NCBI RefSeq assembly: GCF_000092865.1
Contig: NC_014151.1
Span: 3,906,001-3,970,000 of the forward strand
Source: Cellulomonas flavigena DSM 20109
GTDB taxonomy: Bacteria > Actinomycetota > Actinomycetes > Actinomycetales > Cellulomonadaceae
DNA: 64,000 nucleotides
Direction: 5' to 3'
Position numbers and translations under genes: made by a program. This document shows, piece after piece, positions 7,757 through 19,361 of the stretch (positions are counted from its first letter, which is position 1; each line of letters opens with the position of its first letter). The notes beneath the pieces are model-generated. The model was not told where the DNA came from, did not search any database, and saw only the letters and a list, made by a program, of their open reading frames with translations.

Positions 7757-9064
7757 GTGCGCCTACGACGCCTCGTCCCTGTCACCCTCCTCGCCGTCGC
7801 GCTGGCCGCGACACCCGCCGCCGCCGCCCCGCCGGCCGCCGACGGCGCCGGTCCCGGTCACGGCAAGCGTGCGCTCGCCGAGCTGGGCCTGCCCCAGCCG
7901 GGCGCACCCGAGCGCGCCGTCGAGAACTACACCCTCATCGAGGCCGAGCTGCTCCTGCCGCACCCGGAGGAGTGGGGCGGCGCCTACGTCGACGGGAACA
8001 AGCTGGTCGTCAACACCGTGACGCGCTCCGTGCAGGAGGCCCGCGCCGAGCTGCACCGCATCGGCGTGCGCGGCGCGGTCGAGATCCGACAGGTCGACAC
8101 GTCGATGGTCGCCCTCGAGGCCGCGTCGCAGGCCGTGCTGTCCGACGGCGTCGTGTCGCAGGCCGTCGCGAGCGTCGGTCCGGACTACAGCCGGTCGCGC
8201 GTCGTGGTCGGCATGCGGTCGGACGTCGACACCACGGTGGCCGAGGCCCGGCTCGACGACGTCGTCGCCGAGCTCGCCGCGGCGGACCCGGAGGGCACGG
8301 TCATCCCGCTCGACGCCTACGACGGCGGCGCACCGGTCGAGACCGGCCGCTACTACGACACCTCCCCGTTCTACGGCGGCAACAACGTGCGCTTCAGCAG
8401 CACGAACGGCGCCAACGGCTGCTCGACCGGCTTCGCGTGGGTCGCCAGCTCGGTGACCTACCTGGTGACGGCCTCGCACTGCGCCCGCTCGACGACCGGC
8501 AGCCGCAACACCGTGAGCCGCTACCTGTCCAGCGGGGGCACGTCGACCATCGGCACCGTCACGTGGACGTCGGGCGGGACCAGCGGGACGACGTCGGGGC
8601 GCCGCGGCGACCTGGCGATGGTGAAGCTGAGCTCGGGCCTGAGCGCCTCCGCCCGGGTCTTCACCGGGACGTACAACACGTCGACGTCCGTCGTGGTCAA
8701 GGGCCGCCAGTCGCTCCCGCAGGGGTGGAAGGGCTCGAACCTGCGCTCCTCCGGCTCCGGCCCGTACTACGGCAACGGTGACGGTGAGATCAACCCGGAC
8801 TGGGTGTCGCTCGTGAACCAGACCATCAAGTACAGCAACGGGCAGACGTACAACGGCCTGTCGTTCGCCGAGCACGTGTCGAGCTGCTTCGGCGGCGGGG
8901 ACTCGGGCGGCGCCATGTACGTCACCGTCAGCGGCGGCGCCAACGGCGTCGGCATCATCAGCGGGACCAACAACCAGGGCGCCGGCCTGACGAACTGCCG
9001 CAACTACTTCACGCCGCTGAGCTTCGTCGCCGCCGACTTCGGCGGCGCCATCAAGGCCGGCTGA
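7757..9064 (+). CDS. Secreted S1-family serine protease with prodomain (streptogrisin type)
   Basis: A 435-residue preproenzyme. A signal peptide of ~27 residues (VRLRRLVPVTLLAVALAATP) is followed by a ~170-residue alpha-lytic-protease-type prodomain and a chymotrypsin-fold protease. The catalytic triad is visible: His241 in TASHC, Asp285 in RGDLAM and Ser383 in GGGDSGGA; Cys pairs flank the His and Ser as in streptogrisins. It should be exported by Sec, self-process and digest extracellular protein. The GTG at 7757 has GGAG six bases upstream. A tiny membrane-protein gene begins one base after its stop. Confidence 0.93.
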   Translation: MRLRRLVPVTLLAVALAATPAAAAPPAADGAGPGHGKRALAELGLPQPGAPERAVENYTLIEAELLLPHPEEWGGAYVDGNKLVVNTVTRSVQEARAELHRIGVRGAVEIRQVDTSMVALEAASQAVLSDGVVSQAVASVGPDYSRSRVVVGMRSDVDTTVAEARLDDVVAELAAADPEGTVIPLDAYDGGAPVETGRYYDTSPFYGGNNVRFSSTNGANGCSTGFAWVASSVTYLVTASHCARSTTGSRNTVSRYLSSGGTSTIGTVTWTSGGTSGTTSGRRGDLAMVKLSSGLSASARVFTGTYNTSTSVVVKGRQSLPQGWKGSNLRSSGSGPYYGNGDGEINPDWVSLVNQTIKYSNGQTYNGLSFAEHVSSCFGGGDSGGAMYVTVSGGANGVGIISGTNNQGAGLTNCRNYFTPLSFVAADFGGAIKAG

Positions 9065-9065
9065 C

Positions 9066-9188
9066 GTGACCCCGGGGCGCCGCCGGCGCGTGCTGCTGTG
9101 GTCGATCGTCGTGCCCCTCGTGATCGTCCTCGGCTACCTGCTGTGGCAGGTCGTGTACGTCGCCACACGCCAGGACACGGTCGTCTGA
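9066..9188 (+). CDS. 40-residue single-pass membrane peptide
   Basis: A short frame beginning with GTG one base after the protease stop. It encodes VTPGRRRRVLLWSIVVPLV, then a hydrophobic helix (about residues 9-33) and a short polar tail RQDTVV. A basic N-terminus followed by one transmembrane helix predicts a small membrane protein with its N-terminus inside. No family is recognised. The tight spacing suggests translational coupling to the protease, but coding potential in a 123-bp GC-rich frame is hard to prove by eye. Confidence 0.5.
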   Translation: MTPGRRRRVLLWSIVVPLVIVLGYLLWQVVYVATRQDTVV

Positions 9189-9415
9189 CGAGCTGACCGG
9201 AGCCGCGCCGTGACGTCCGCGGCGCGGCACCGGCGGCCGCCACGGCAACCCCGGGCGGGCGCGTCGGCGACGTGCGGGACGTCACGCGGGACCCCCGGCG
9301 GACAACACGCAGGTCGCGGCGCTGCACGGGCCCTAGGTCCTGCGCCCGTTTCGTCCGTGTGCCTAGCCTGGCCGGGCCTGCAGGGGCAGGTGAGGTGCGA
9401 CACGAAGGGGGCACC

Positions 9416-10666
9416 ATGCTGTCCACCCGTTCTCGCGCGGTCGTCGAGGCCACGCTCCCCACCGTCGGGGCCCACATCGAGCAGATCGCCACGCGCTTCT
9501 ACGACCACATGTTCACCGAGCGTCCCGAGCTGCTCGACGGGCTGTTCAACCGCGGCAACCAGGCGTCGGGCACGCAGCGGCTCGCGCTCGCCGGCTCGAT
9601 CGCGCACTTCGCGCAGGCGCTGGTCGCGACGCCCGAGCAGCTGCCCGAGCGGCTGCTGTCCCGCGTCGCCCACAAGCACGCGTCGCTCGGCCTGCGCGCC
9701 GACCAGTACGGGATCGTCCACGAGCACCTCATGTGGGCGATCGTCGACGTGCTCGGCGACGCCGTGACGCCCGAGGTCGCGGCCGCCTGGGACGAGGTCT
9801 ACTGGCTGATGGCGTACGCGCTGATCCACCAGGAGCGCGGCCTGTACAGCGCGCGCGGCGTGACGCCGGAGACGGTGTGGCGCGAGTGGGAGGTCGTCGA
9901 GCGGCGCGACGAGACGGCGGACGTCGTGACGTTCGTCGTGCGGCGCGCGGACCGGCGCTCGGTGCGCACGTCGCTGCCCGGGCAGTACGTGTCGGTGCTG
10001 GTCACGCTGCCCGACGGCACGCGCCAGCCCCGGCAGTACAGCCTGACGCGCGCCGACGACGGCGAGCACCGGCAGCTCTCCGTCAAGCGCGTGCGCGGTG
10101 GCGACACCCCCGACGGCGAGGTGTCGAACCTGCTGTGCGACACCGTGCAGGTCGGCGACCGCCTCACGCTGTCGGTGCCGTTCGGCGACGCGGTGCTCGA
10201 CGAGTCCGGGCGGCCCGTGGTGCTCGTGAGCGCGGGCATCGGCATCACGCCGATGGCCGGGATGCTGTCCCACCTGGTCGCCGCCGGCTCCGACCTGTCC
10301 GTGACCCTGCTGCACGCCGACCTCGACGAGGCGTCGTTCGCGCTGCGGCACCAGGTGCTCGCCGACGTCCGCGCCCTGCCGGGCGGGCGCGCGTACGCCT
10401 GGTACGAGCGCGGCGAGGGCGACGGGCTCGGCCTCGACGGCGTGTTCCCCGGGTGGCTCGACGTCGACGCGGTGGAGCTGCCGGCCGGTGCGACGTACCA
10501 CCTGTGCGGCCCGATCCCGTTCATGCGGGCCGTCCGCGAGCAGCTGCTGACCCGCGGGGTGCCCGCGCGGGACGTGCAGTACGAGGTCTTCGGCCCCGAC
10601 CTGTGGCAGGCGGACGCGGCGACGGAGGCGTCGCCGGACGCCGTGGCGGCGCACGCGCACGCCTGA
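9416..10666 (+). CDS. hmp: Flavohaemoglobin (nitric oxide dioxygenase)
   Basis: A 416-residue three-domain protein: globin (about 1-145), FAD-binding ferredoxin-reductase barrel (about 155-260) and NAD-binding domain (about 265-405). The proximal haem ligand is probably His88 (HKHASLG); the FAD site is RQYSL near 206-210; the NAD site carries SAGIGITPM and YHLCGPIPFM. It converts NO and O2 to nitrate using NAD(P)H in the cytoplasm, and protects against nitrosative stress. The ATG at 9416 follows GAAGGGG. It stands alone; no NsrR gene lies nearby and I could not find a convincing NsrR box in the 227-bp upstream gap. A long palindrome lies just after its stop. Confidence 0.95.
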   Translation: MLSTRSRAVVEATLPTVGAHIEQIATRFYDHMFTERPELLDGLFNRGNQASGTQRLALAGSIAHFAQALVATPEQLPERLLSRVAHKHASLGLRADQYGIVHEHLMWAIVDVLGDAVTPEVAAAWDEVYWLMAYALIHQERGLYSARGVTPETVWREWEVVERRDETADVVTFVVRRADRRSVRTSLPGQYVSVLVTLPDGTRQPRQYSLTRADDGEHRQLSVKRVRGGDTPDGEVSNLLCDTVQVGDRLTLSVPFGDAVLDESGRPVVLVSAGIGITPMAGMLSHLVAAGSDLSVTLLHADLDEASFALRHQVLADVRALPGGRAYAWYERGEGDGLGLDGVFPGWLDVDAVELPAGATYHLCGPIPFMRAVREQLLTRGVPARDVQYEVFGPDLWQADAATEASPDAVAAHAHA

Positions 10667-10670
10667 CCCG

Positions 10671-10723
10671 CGAGGCCGTGAAGCGTTCGGGACGCCAGGC
10701 GTCTCGAACGCTTCACGGCCTCG
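10671..10723. terminator. 53-bp near-perfect palindrome, bidirectional terminator
   Basis: The 26-base arms (10671-10696 and 10698-10723) pair throughout with only one G-T wobble (10690/10704), around a single central base. The core contains GTGAAGCGTTCG and its complement. It lies between the convergent ends of hmp (10666) and the alpha/beta hydrolase gene (10730), so it can end both transcripts. It has no T-tract, as is common in actinobacteria. The GTGAAGCGTT core recurs in the terminator at 30601. Confidence 0.8.
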
Positions 10724-10729
10724 GTGTCG

Positions 10730-11614
10730 TCAGCCCAGGTGCTCCGCGAGGAAGCCGTCGACCAGCGCGTGGTACGCGTCCGGCTGGTCGCGGCGCACGC
10801 AGTGCCCGGCGCCGGGGACGACGGCGGTCCGCACGAGCGGGTTGTCGAAGCCGTCGGCCCGCGGGGCCATGGGGGCGTCGGGCGGCAGGACGAGCAGCGT
10901 CGGCACGGTCAGCGCGCCGAACGACTCCTCCCAGGCCGCGTCACCCAGGAACAGCCCGTGCTGCAGGTACTCCTGGTCGACGTCGCCACGCGTGGCCGCC
11001 CACGCCTGGATCTCGGTCTCGCTCCACGGTGTCTCGCGGCGCATGCGGGCGATCTCGGCCTCTCGGTCCTCGATCACGAGGCGCGTCTGCCCCAGCAGAC
11101 CCGCGACGAAGTCCGGCTCCGGTGCGCGTCGACCGGTCGGGCGGGCGGGGTCCTCGACGACGAGCGCGCGGACCTTCTCGGGGCGCACGAGCGCCGTCCG
11201 CAGGGCCGTCACGCCTCCCAGCGAGTGCCCGACCAGCGCCACGGGACCCGGCAGCGCGTCGAGCAGCGCGACGACGTCGGCCACCAGCACCTCCGGCGCA
11301 TACGCCATCTGCGCGGGCGTGAACCGCGGCGACGAGCCGTGCCCGCGCAGGTCGGGCGCGTGGACGTCGTACCGGTCGCCCCAGTGCGTCAGCAGGTCCG
11401 GCCACGTGGTGCCCGAGTCCGTGACGCCGTGCAGCAGCACGACCGTCGGCGCGTCCGGGTCACCGGAGCGGTGGACCGTCAACGCGTCCGTCGGGCGCGC
11501 GTCGGCCGGCAGGTCCGCGACGGCGCCCGCCGTCCCCGGCGGGGCCCAGCTCGTCCACGTCGTCCCGGCCACGCCCGACCCCTCCTCCGTCACGCCCGTC
11601 CCCTCGCCGCTCAC
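10730..11614 (-). CDS. Alpha/beta-hydrolase
   Basis: A 294-residue alpha/beta-hydrolase with the nucleophile elbow GHSLGG, the oxyanion strand [11 protein letters not shown], and a late [10 protein letters not shown] providing the catalytic His. The N-terminal ~40 residues are low complexity. The GTG start overlaps the stop of the GH51 gene (GTGA), so the two are translationally coupled. In that context it may be an esterase removing acyl or feruloyl groups from arabinoxylan fragments, but the sequence only supports a generic hydrolase. Transcription likely ends at the palindrome just beyond its stop. Confidence 0.85.
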   Translation of the reverse strand: MSGEGTGVTEEGSGVAGTTWTSWAPPGTAGAVADLPADARPTDALTVHRSGDPDAPTVVLLHGVTDSGTTWPDLLTHWGDRYDVHAPDLRGHGSSPRFTPAQMAYAPEVLVADVVALLDALPGPVALVGHSLGGVTALRTALVRPEKVRALVVEDPARPTGRRAPEPDFVAGLLGQTRLVIEDREAEIARMRRETPWSETEIQAWAATRGDVDQEYLQHGLFLGDAAWEESFGALTVPTLLVLPPDAPMAPRADGFDNPLVRTAVVPGAGHCVRRDQPDAYHALVDGFLAEHLG

Positions 11615-13140
11615 GCGCCCAGCTCCAGCCGCACGGTGGTGTACGACCGCGCCGGCAGGTCGACCTCGAGGCCGCGCGAGTGCGGGCGGACCCCGTCGTG
11701 CGCGACGGGCGCGACCGCGTCGGGGGCGTCGGGCGTGTTGTGCGTCTGGATCGTCGGCGCCGTCAGCACGCGCGCCGAGAACCCGGTGACCTCACGGCCG
11801 CGCAGGTCGAGCACGACCGTCGTCGGGGCGTCCGCGTCGAGGTTCGACAGCGACACCAGCGCCGCGTCGTCCTTGGTCGACGCGGACATCGACAGCAGCG
11901 GCACGTCCGCGCCCTCGACCGCGCGCGTCGGCACCTCGCCCTTGACGTGCACGGCCAGCGACGACGCGTCGTGGTGGCCGGTGTTCATCTCGAACACGTG
12001 GTAGGTCGGCGTCAGCACCAGGGCGCCGGTGTCGGGGTCCGTGAGGATCATCGCCTGCAGCACGTTGACCGTCTGCGCGATGTTCGCCATGGAGATCCGG
12101 CGGGCGTACCGGTGGAAGACGTCGAAGTGCGTGCTCGCGACGAGCGCGTCGCGCAGCGTGTTCTGCTGGTACAGGAAGCCGGGGTTGGTGCCCTCCTCGA
12201 CGTCCCACCACGTGCCCCACTCGTCGACGACGAGCCCGATGCGGTGGTCCGGGTCGTACGCGTCCATGACGTTGGCGTGCCCGCGGACGATCTCCTCGAT
12301 CTTCCGGGCCCGGCGCATCGTGGCGTACCAGTCGTCGGTGTCGAACTGGGTCGCGTGGCCCTTCGACCCGACCCAGCCGCCGGTCATCGTGTAGTAGTGC
12401 AGCGAGATGCCCTGGAAGAAGCCGCGCGGGTCGCACCCGCAGCCGAGCTTCTGCGAGACCTTCATCAACGCCTCGGTCCAGTGGTAGTCGTCCGCGTTGG
12501 CGCCGGCCGCGATCTTGTACACGGTGTTGCCGCCGTGGTTGCGCACGTACGTCGCGTACTGCCGAGCCAGGTCCGCGTAGTGCTCGGCCGTCATGTTGCC
12601 CCCGCAGCCCCACGGCTCGTTGCCGATGCCGAAGTACGGCACCTGCCACGGCTCGTCGCGGCCGTTCGCGCGGCGCAGCGCGGCCATCGGGGAGTCGTCC
12701 GCGCGGGTCAGGTACTCGACCCACTCGCTCATCTCGCGCACCGTGCCGGAGCCGACGTTGCCGTTGACGTACGGCTCGGCGCCGAGCATCTCGCACAGGT
12801 CCATGAACTCGTGCGTGCCGAAGGAGTTGTCCTCCACCACGTCGCCCCAGTGCGAGTTGACCATGCGGGGGCGCTGGTCACGCGGGCCGACGCCGTCGCG
12901 CCAGTGGTAGTCGTCCGCGAAGCAGCCACCGGGCCAGCGCAGGTTCGGGATGCGCAGCGCCCGCAGCGCCTCGACGACGTCGGTGCGGATGCCCCGCACG
13001 TTCGGGACGTCGGAGTCCTCGCCCACCCAGAAGCCGCCGTAGATGCACCGGCCGAGGTGCTCGGCGAAGTGCCCGTAGACGTGGCGGCTGATGGTCGGCC
13101 CGGGGAGGTCGAGGTCGATGACGGCAGTCAGGGAGGACAC
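11611..13140 (-). CDS. GH51 alpha-L-arabinofuranosidase
   Basis: A 509-residue cytoplasmic enzyme without signal peptide that removes terminal arabinofuranosyl groups from arabinoxylo-oligosaccharides. The GH51 barrel begins at [29 protein letters not shown]; the acid/base is Glu175 (GIGNEPWG) and the nucleophile Glu307 (VVDEWGTW). [13 protein letters not shown] and the C-terminal beta domain are also typical, and length is as expected. The GTG at 13140 has GAAGGGA upstream. It shares a 220-bp divergent promoter region with a LacI regulator, and overlaps a hydrolase gene downstream. Regulation by that LacI protein, relieved by arabinose or xylo-oligosaccharides, is likely but inferred. Confidence 0.95.
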   Translation of the reverse strand: MSSLTAVIDLDLPGPTISRHVYGHFAEHLGRCIYGGFWVGEDSDVPNVRGIRTDVVEALRALRIPNLRWPGGCFADDYHWRDGVGPRDQRPRMVNSHWGDVVEDNSFGTHEFMDLCEMLGAEPYVNGNVGSGTVREMSEWVEYLTRADDSPMAALRRANGRDEPWQVPYFGIGNEPWGCGGNMTAEHYADLARQYATYVRNHGGNTVYKIAAGANADDYHWTEALMKVSQKLGCGCDPRGFFQGISLHYYTMTGGWVGSKGHATQFDTDDWYATMRRARKIEEIVRGHANVMDAYDPDHRIGLVVDEWGTWWDVEEGTNPGFLYQQNTLRDALVASTHFDVFHRYARRISMANIAQTVNVLQAMILTDPDTGALVLTPTYHVFEMNTGHHDASSLAVHVKGEVPTRAVEGADVPLLSMSASTKDDAALVSLSNLDADAPTTVVLDLRGREVTGFSARVLTAPTIQTHNTPDAPDAVAPVAHDGVRPHSRGLEVDLPARSYTTVRLELGA

Positions 13141-13263
13141 GGGCGGTCCCTTCGTGGGTCGGTACCGGGGGCGACGGGCCGGGGACGGGCGCGACGCTCT
13201 CGCAGACGGGGGTGACGCTGCTGCTGTGACAGGGCGCAGCCTCGACGATGAGGCCGTGTTTAT

Positions 13264-13277
13264 CGTTACATGCAACG
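13264..13277. promoter_or_regulatory. Candidate LacI operator
   Basis: CGTTACATGCAACG is an imperfect palindrome centred on CATG, in the divergent region between the GH51 and lacI-type genes and about 85 bp before the lacI start. LacI-family sites are usually such short CG-centred or near-centred palindromes. It is the most AT-rich piece of the intergenic region. This is a prediction from symmetry and position only. Confidence 0.45.
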
Positions 13278-13360
13278 CACCCCGACCTTCGGGCACGGAA
13301 TCCGGAATGTCAAGCACGAACCTGCGCCGCGCGGGGCCGCACGTCCGTAGGGTGAGCGTC

Positions 13361-14362
13361 ATGCCCACACTGAAGGACGTCGCAAAGGCCTCCGGCGTCT
13401 CGGTCATGACGGTGTCGAACGTCGTCAACGGCCGCCCGCGCGTGAGCGAGGCGACACGCCAGCGCGTCCTCGCGGCCGTCGAGGAGCTGGGCTACCAGGT
13501 CAACCTCACCGCTCGCAGCCTGCGCGCCGGCCGCAGCGGCACCATCGCGCTGTCCATCCCGCGGGTCGACCACCCGTACTTCGCCGAGCTCGCCGCCGCG
13601 GTCACCGACGCGCTGCAGGCGTCCGGCCGCCACCTCGTCGTCGAGCAGACGGGCGCCAGCCGCGAGGGCGAGCTGAGCGCGCTCTCGCAGGCGCGGCTGC
13701 AGATGTACGACGGCGTGCTGCTGTCCGTCGTCGGGCTCAAGGAGTCCGAGGTAGCGCGCCTGCACAGCGACATGCCGCTCGTGCTCCTCGGCGAGAAGCC
13801 CATGCCGCTCGAGCGGGACCACGTCATGCTCGGCAACCGCGAGGGCGCCCGCCTGGCCACCGCCCACCTCATCGAGCGCGGGGCCCGCCGCGTGGCGATC
13901 GTCGGCGGGACGCCGAAGAGCGGCAACCGCGGCATGGTCGGCATGCGCACCGCCGGCTGGCGGGACGCGCATGCCGAGGTCGGGCTCGTGCCCGACGAGC
14001 GGCTGATCCTGCCGCCCGACCACTTCGCCATGGCCGAGAGCCGCGCGACGGCCCGCGCAGCCGTCGACGCGGGGCTGGACTTCGACGGCGTCTTCGCCGT
14101 CACCGACCAGGTCGCGATCGGCGTCATCGCCGGCCTGCACGACCGCGGGCTGCGCGTGCCCGACGACGTCCAGGTGGTCGGGTTCGACGACCTCGACGTC
14201 AGCGAGCACCTCGTCCCGGGACTCACGACGATCGACCCCCGCGTCGACCTCGTCGTCGCGGAGTCGCTGCGGCTCCTCGAGGGGCGCATGTCCGGCGTCG
14301 AGTCCGCGGCCGAGCACATCGTCACGCCGGTGCGCCTGGTGGTGCGCGGCACGACGCGCTGA
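13361..14362 (+). CDS. LacI-family transcriptional regulator
   Basis: A 333-residue regulator. The N-terminal helix-turn-helix is canonical ([31 protein letters not shown]), followed by the [18 protein letters not shown] hinge and a periplasmic-binding-protein effector domain ending in the [20 protein letters not shown] motif. It probably binds a sugar and represses the divergent GH51 operon. The ATG at 13361 is preceded by TAGGGT ending eight bases before it, so the mRNA may be leaderless; AGGG in the same stretch could also serve as a weak ribosome site. Confidence 0.94.
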   Translation: MPTLKDVAKASGVSVMTVSNVVNGRPRVSEATRQRVLAAVEELGYQVNLTARSLRAGRSGTIALSIPRVDHPYFAELAAAVTDALQASGRHLVVEQTGASREGELSALSQARLQMYDGVLLSVVGLKESEVARLHSDMPLVLLGEKPMPLERDHVMLGNREGARLATAHLIERGARRVAIVGGTPKSGNRGMVGMRTAGWRDAHAEVGLVPDERLILPPDHFAMAESRATARAAVDAGLDFDGVFAVTDQVAIGVIAGLHDRGLRVPDDVQVVGFDDLDVSEHLVPGLTTIDPRVDLVVAESLRLLEGRMSGVESAAEHIVTPVRLVVRGTTR

Positions 14363-14363
14363 C

Positions 14364-14437
14364 GCGTCAGTCGCAGTCGTCGCGCCAGTCGCAGTCGTCG
14401 GGCCAGTCGCAGTCGTCGCGTCAGTCGCAGTAGTCGC
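14364..14437. repeat. 18-bp tandem repeat at gene 3' end
   Basis: About four copies of an 18-bp unit (GCGYCAGTCGCAGTCGTC with small changes). The last, incomplete copy supplies the final codons and stop of the minus-strand zinc-ribbon gene; the other copies lie just beyond its stop and, read in the same frame, would encode RDDCDW repeats up to another stop. Copy-number or stop-codon changes would therefore alter the C-terminus. Confidence 0.8.
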
Positions 14438-14873
14438 AGCGCCCCGTGCCGGCGAGCGTCGTGAAGCACGTGGGGCACACGGGCGCGACGCGCTCCGGCT
14501 CGGCCGTGCGGCGGGGGGCCGCGGGCGCTGCCTGGCGACGCGGGGTCGGCGCGCGCTTGGCGCGGACCGGGGTGGCGACGGGCGCCGCTGCTCCCCCGGG
14601 CTGCGTGACGTCGAACCCGCGCTTGCGCAGGATCGCCGCCGCGCCGGCGAGGTTGTGCCCCAGGTCGTCCGGCGTCGCGAGGCGGCCCGTCGCGAAGCGG
14701 TGCGCGACCCCCACGACGGCCGGCAGGTCGTACTCGCGACCCTCGTGGCGCAGCGTCCACGCGTCCTGCGGCACGAACCCGTAGACCGCGAGGAAGTCGT
14801 CACCGCCGCGGCGGTCGTACTCCTCGATCGCCTGGAGGACGTGCTGACGCGCTACGGAGGAGAAGGTGGCCAC
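14421..14873 (-). CDS. ScoMcrA-head-like protein with C-terminal zinc ribbon
   Basis: A 150-residue protein. The first ~95 residues (AIEEYDRRGGDDFLAVYGF through AAILRKRGFDV) resemble the N-terminal head domain known from the Streptomyces type IV endonuclease ScoMcrA, here without the SRA and HNH domains. A basic, alanine/proline-rich linker leads to a zinc ribbon, CPTC...CDYC, at the very end. Without nuclease parts it may bind nucleic acid or a partner; function is unknown. The GTG start has TAGGCT seven bases upstream, fitting a leaderless transcript. The stop lies in the last copy of a tandem repeat. Confidence 0.6.
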   Translation of the reverse strand: MATFSSVARQHVLQAIEEYDRRGGDDFLAVYGFVPQDAWTLRHEGREYDLPAVVGVAHRFATGRLATPDDLGHNLAGAAAILRKRGFDVTQPGGAAAPVATPVRAKRAPTPRRQAAPAAPRRTAEPERVAPVCPTCFTTLAGTGRCDYCD

Positions 14874-14962
14874 GGCTCGAGCCTACGTCGCGCACCGGAC
14901 CTCGCCGGCGGCCCAGGACCCTTGCGGTGGTGTCCCGCGGCGTGACGCTGCGCACGCACGGC

Positions 14963-15049
14963 AGCGGGCGCGGTCCCGAAGGGGTGGGTCCGCGCCCGCT
15001 GTCGATCGTCGCACCGGGCCGCCGGCGGGTGTGCGCTCCCGCCGGCGGC
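14963..15049 (-). terminator. Two tandem hairpins after the GH10-CBM2 gene
   Basis: GCCGCCGGCGGG (15018-15029) pairs perfectly with CCCGCCGGCGGC (15038-15049), only nine bases after the xylanase stop. A second hairpin follows, AGCGGGCGCGG (14963-14973) with CCGCGCCCGCT (14990-15000). Neither has a T-tract. Together they look like a strong double terminator for the xylanase transcript. Confidence 0.75.
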
Positions 15050-15057
15050 TCAGCGCG

Positions 15058-17849
<2,792 letters not shown>

Positions 17850-17857
17850 GGCCGCCG

Positions 17858-19324
17858 ATGCTCTCCTCCCACCGCCGCACCGCCGCCGGCCTCGCCGCAG
17901 CGGCGGGAGCGCTGCTCCTCGCCGCGTGCAGCGGCACCCCGTCCGAGCCCTCCACGGCACCGCCCGCCTCGGCAGTGACCGGCACGGTGTGGGTGGCCGA
18001 CGAGGGTGACGGCACGCTCACGGCGATCGACGCCGCGACGGCCGAGGTGGTCGCGACCGTGGCGGGCGTCCCGTCGCCGCACAACGTGCAGGCCGCACCG
18101 GACGGGGCGACGGTGTGGGCCGTCAGCGGCGGGAACCAGGCGGTCGCCGTGCTCGACGCCACGACGTTCGAGCTGGGCGGCGCCGCCCCGACCGGCGCGG
18201 GCCCTGCGCACGTCGTGGTGTCCCCGGACGGCACCGACGTCTACGTGACCAGCTCCGGCGACGACTCCCTGCACCGCTACACCGCAGCCGGTCCCGCCCC
18301 CAGCGGGACGCTCCTGCTGAGCGACGGACCGCACGGTCTGCGGCTGTCCGCCGACGGCAGCGTGGCCGTCGTCGCCGCCACGGGGGCCGGGACCGTCGAC
18401 GTCGTCGACCCCGTGACCCTCACGCGGACCGCGACGATCCCCGTCGGCGCGTCACCCGTGCAGGTGGCGGTCGGTGCGGACGGGCGGCTCGCGTACGTGA
18501 GCCTCGCCGGGTCGTCGACGGTCGTCGAGGTCGACCTGGCGGGACGGCGGGTGCTCCGGTCCGTCGCCGTCCCGTCGCCGCCCGTCCAGCTCTACCTGAC
18601 GCCCGACGGGTCGCGGCTGCTGTCCGCCGACCAGGGCACCCCGGACGCCCCGGGCAGCACGGTGTCGGTGATCGACACCGCGACGATGACGGTGCAGGAC
18701 TCGATCCGCACCGGCTCCGGCCCGCACGGCGTCGTCGTCGACCCCGGCGGCACGGTCGCGTGGGTCACCAACACGTACGACGACACGGTGTCGGTCCTGG
18801 ACCTGGCGACGGGCACGGTGACGGCGACCGTCGAGGTCGGCGACCTGCCGAACGGCATCACGTTCACGCCCCGCACCGTGCAGCGCCCGGCCGTGGCGCC
18901 GGCGGTGGCCGTGCCGGACTTCGCGGACCCCGACGCCCGGGGTCACGGCGGTGACGGCCACGACCACGGCGCGGCCCCCGCCCCCACCGCGACGTTCCCG
19001 GCCGCGCACGCGGACCACGACCACGGCACGGGCGCGGACGACCACGCGGACGGCACGGACCACACCGGCACGGACCACACCGGCGCCGACGCGCACGGTG
19101 ACGACGCGCACGGTGACGACCACGAGGGCGGCACAGGCGCGTCCGGGCACGACGACGGACACGGCGCCGCAGGTCCCACCCCCGCCCGCCCGCTCGTGCC
19201 GGTGCTCTCGACGTTCGTGGCCGTCAACGGCGCCGTGCTCGTCGGCGCCGCGCTCCTGCGCCGGCGTGACCGCGCCCGCCCCCGGCACCGGCCCCGCGCC
19301 GCCGGCTCCCCGTCCCCGGCCTGA
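17858..19324 (+). CDS. YncE-like beta-propeller lipoprotein with His/Asp-rich tail
   Basis: A 488-residue protein. The lipobox LAAC (about 21-24) is followed by a seven-bladed YncE/YVTN-type propeller (repeats such as VWAVSGGNQAVAVLDATT, DVYVTSSGDDSLHRY, VAWVTNTYDDTVSVLD). Residues ~350-450 form a low-complexity region rich in His and Asp (HGGDGHDHG, HADHDHGTG), a likely metal buffer, and a C-terminal transmembrane helix (VLSTFVAVNGAVLVGAALL) ends in a basic tail. It starts nine bases after the previous stop, so it is co-transcribed. The His/Asp tract argues for copper, zinc or nickel handling; the metal is not known. Confidence 0.8.
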   Translation: MLSSHRRTAAGLAAAAGALLLAACSGTPSEPSTAPPASAVTGTVWVADEGDGTLTAIDAATAEVVATVAGVPSPHNVQAAPDGATVWAVSGGNQAVAVLDATTFELGGAAPTGAGPAHVVVSPDGTDVYVTSSGDDSLHRYTAAGPAPSGTLLLSDGPHGLRLSADGSVAVVAATGAGTVDVVDPVTLTRTATIPVGASPVQVAVGADGRLAYVSLAGSSTVVEVDLAGRRVLRSVAVPSPPVQLYLTPDGSRLLSADQGTPDAPGSTVSVIDTATMTVQDSIRTGSGPHGVVVDPGGTVAWVTNTYDDTVSVLDLATGTVTATVEVGDLPNGITFTPRTVQRPAVAPAVAVPDFADPDARGHGGDGHDHGAAPAPTATFPAAHADHDHGTGADDHADGTDHTGTDHTGADAHGDDAHGDDHEGGTGASGHDDGHGAAGPTPARPLVPVLSTFVAVNGAVLVGAALLRRRDRARPRHRPRAAGSPSPA

Positions 19325-19361
19325 CCGCCGCCCCGCCCCGCCACGCCACCAGGACACCGAC

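Noticed and set aside
9189..9415. NsrR box upstream of the flavohaemoglobin gene
   Set aside because: No AT-rich inverted repeat of the right kind was found.
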